From: Sulfuriflexus sp.
Lineage (GTDB): Bacteria > Pseudomonadota > Gammaproteobacteria > AKS1
Direction of reading: 5' to 3'
Length of the DNA stretch: 64,000 nucleotides
NCBI GenBank assembly: GCA_023134145.1
Contig: JAGLUW010000023.1
Span: 1-64,000 of the forward strand
Below the pieces are notes generated by a model. The model was not told where the DNA came from. It was given only the letters and a program-made list of their open reading frames with translations, and did not search any database. Below, piece after piece: positions 63,182 to 64,000 of this stretch (its first letter is position 1; every line of letters starts with the position of its first letter). The position numbers were made by a program, and so were the translations under genes.

Positions 63182-63539
63182 CGATTTTTTGCGCCCCCGC
63201 GCATTGTTATGACTCGGATAATCTTTAATGTCCTATATTTCAAGTTACTATCTATTCTATTTCTTTACTTCTGCTAAAGCTACTTTACGCGACATAAGAA
63301 TGATTTATGATAATTTTACGAAATTGCCTACACAACATATAATTTTAATATTTTGTAACTCTTCAGTTTTTTTTACTTAGCTCCGTAAGTCATCGTTTTA
63401 TATCAATAATATTAAGGGGGTTTGTAAGAATAGTCTGAGTTATTGAATCTGGTATTTTATGCATTTATTGGTTGATAATTGCTATAATTATAGGAGGGTC
63501 GGGACAAAAATAATACAAATACTGACCTTAGGGGTGTTA
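63182..63539. other. AT-rich divergent control region between the CHAT and TPS genes
   Basis: About 360 bases, strongly AT-rich, with promoters for both directions. A consensus -10 TATAAT for the plus strand is at 63483-63488; the -35 is weak. No gene of length, no terminator and no recognised riboswitch (no GEMM-like motif) is seen. A G-run at 63415-63420 is unexplained. Confidence 0.5.
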
Positions 63540-63590
63540 ATGGCTGATTGGGATGATCTAGCTTTAGTGGATAACCGCATGGAACGCTAG
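63540..63590 (+). CDS. Candidate 16-residue upstream leader ORF
   Basis: ATG to TAG encoding MADWDDLALVDNRMER, preceded by a strong AGGGG five bases upstream and lying in the leader of the TPS gene, 12 bases before its ATG. The ribosome binding site is as good as or better than that of the main gene. It may be a regulatory uORF or a chance ORF. No conservation is known. Confidence 0.4.
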   Translation: MADWDDLALVDNRMER

Positions 63591-63602
63591 GGGGAAAGTG
63601 GT

Positions 63603-64000
63603 ATGCGATATCAACGCCAGCTATGTAGCTTGCTTCGCCTAACAAGTGTTTTTGTTTTTTCTTTTACCTGCGCAGCCGTGCCGGGTATGTCTGCGGTAAC
63701 AGCTGACGGGGTTGTTAGCCTTGGTACAGTCGTAACCGTCACAGGTGATAACTCGGTTATTACTGGTGGTGCGACACGCGGTGGCAATTTGTTTCATAGT
63801 TTTTCTGCTTTTAATATCGCAAATCCTCAAACTGCAATATTTGATAATGCTGCTGCTGCTGCGATTACTAATGTAATTGGTCGTATTAGTGGTGGTGCCT
63901 CATCCATAGATGGAAGCATCTCTTTTACGGGGGCTTCGCTTTCATCGGCTAACTTGTATTTGATTAATCCTGGTGGAATAGTTTTTGGCAGTAACGCATC
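63603..64000 (+). CDS. TPS exoprotein, filamentous haemagglutinin N-terminal domain (partial)
   Basis: The start of a long secreted protein, cut by the window end after about 132 residues. An N-terminal signal peptide (LLRLTSVFVFSFTCAAVPGMSA) leads into the two-partner-secretion domain: GNLFHSFSAFNIANPQTAIF and NLYLINPGGIVFGSNA, the latter being the hallmark of FhaB/HMW-type proteins recognised by an outer-membrane TpsB. GGGGGA lies about seven bases before the ATG. The transporter gene is presumably beyond the window. Confidence 0.88.
   Translation, partial: MRYQRQLCSLLRLTSVFVFSFTCAAVPGMSAVTADGVVSLGTVVTVTGDNSVITGGATRGGNLFHSFSAFNIANPQTAIFDNAAAAAITNVIGRISGGASSIDGSISFTGASLSSANLYLINPGGIVFGSNA

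Noticed and set aside
63182-63539. Cyclic-di-GMP riboswitch ahead of the TPS gene
   Set aside because: The GEMM core motifs are absent; the region is simply AT-rich.
63457-63830. Two minus-strand ORFs of about 62 codons antisense to the TPS gene start
   Set aside because: No family-like sequence; the plus strand holds a clear signal peptide and TPS motifs.

Overview
This window looks like a core-genome segment of a moderately AT-rich gammaproteobacterium. The evidence is conserved gammaproteobacterial neighbourhoods: yciB-yciI, trpH-yciO-trpS-scpAB-rluB, ubiG-mupP, nagZ-mtiP, mfd-csiV, lolC-lolD, and comEC-exbBD-msbA-lpxK-ycaR-kdsB. Three cation/proton antiporters (NhaD, NhaA, a Kef/CPA2 type) beside SLC13 and SulP anion carriers suggest a marine, saline or alkaline habitat (inference). 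I do not assign a genus. I see no rRNA, tRNA, CRISPR, insertion sequence or prophage.

Layout. 1-10.2 kb: ion transport (SLC13-nhaD, divergent LysR regulator, Kef-nhaA, SulP, nitroreductase). 10.2-21.2 kb: ligA, a parvulin lipoprotein, BolA/YciI/YciB, then trpH, yciO, trpS, scpA, scpB, rluB, a DNA glycosylase and a lone Ycf46-N-like protein. 21.2-26.5 kb: a diguanylate cyclase, yciK and the squalene pathway hpnC-hpnD-hpnE. 26.5-33.8 kb: rmuC, a multi-receiver hybrid kinase, mupP, ubiG, a cupin, a secreted DsrE-like protein and an MTA deaminase. 34-43.2 kb: CYTH protein, a YkuD enzyme without signal peptide, nagZ, an MscS channel, a purine phosphoribosyltransferase, methylthioinosine phosphorylase, csiV and mfd. 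43.2-48.2 kb: a TetR-controlled export cassette (MMPL/RND pump, LolA-like protein, predicted beta-barrel). 48.2-60.2 kb: a peroxiredoxin-like protein, an atypical DAHP synthase, lolC-lolD and the comEC-to-kdsB envelope operon. 60.2-64 kb: a secreted CHAT-TPR protease candidate with a DUF928 partner, divergent from a two-partner-secretion exoprotein cut by the window end.

How the genes work together. The MTA deaminase, methylthioinosine phosphorylase and phosphoribosyltransferase form a plausible route MTA -> methylthioinosine -> hypoxanthine -> IMP. NagZ, MupP and the cytoplasmic-looking YkuD enzyme suggest peptidoglycan recycling through a MurNAc-6-phosphate phosphatase. MsbA, LpxK and KdsB serve LPS synthesis and export, and LolC/LolD serve lipoprotein export.

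Most interesting: (1) the secreted CHAT-TPR/DUF928 pair facing a TPS exoprotein whose leader carries a 16-codon upstream ORF with a strong ribosome binding site; (2) several genes (lysR, trpH, tetR, lolC, perhaps mfd) whose promoter -10 box sits so close to the start codon that the mRNA would be leaderless or nearly so, with the two regulators carrying perfect palindromes over the start codon; (3) a DAHP synthase paralogue with changed active-site motifs; (4) a probable ElsL-like cytoplasmic L,D-carboxypeptidase next to nagZ.
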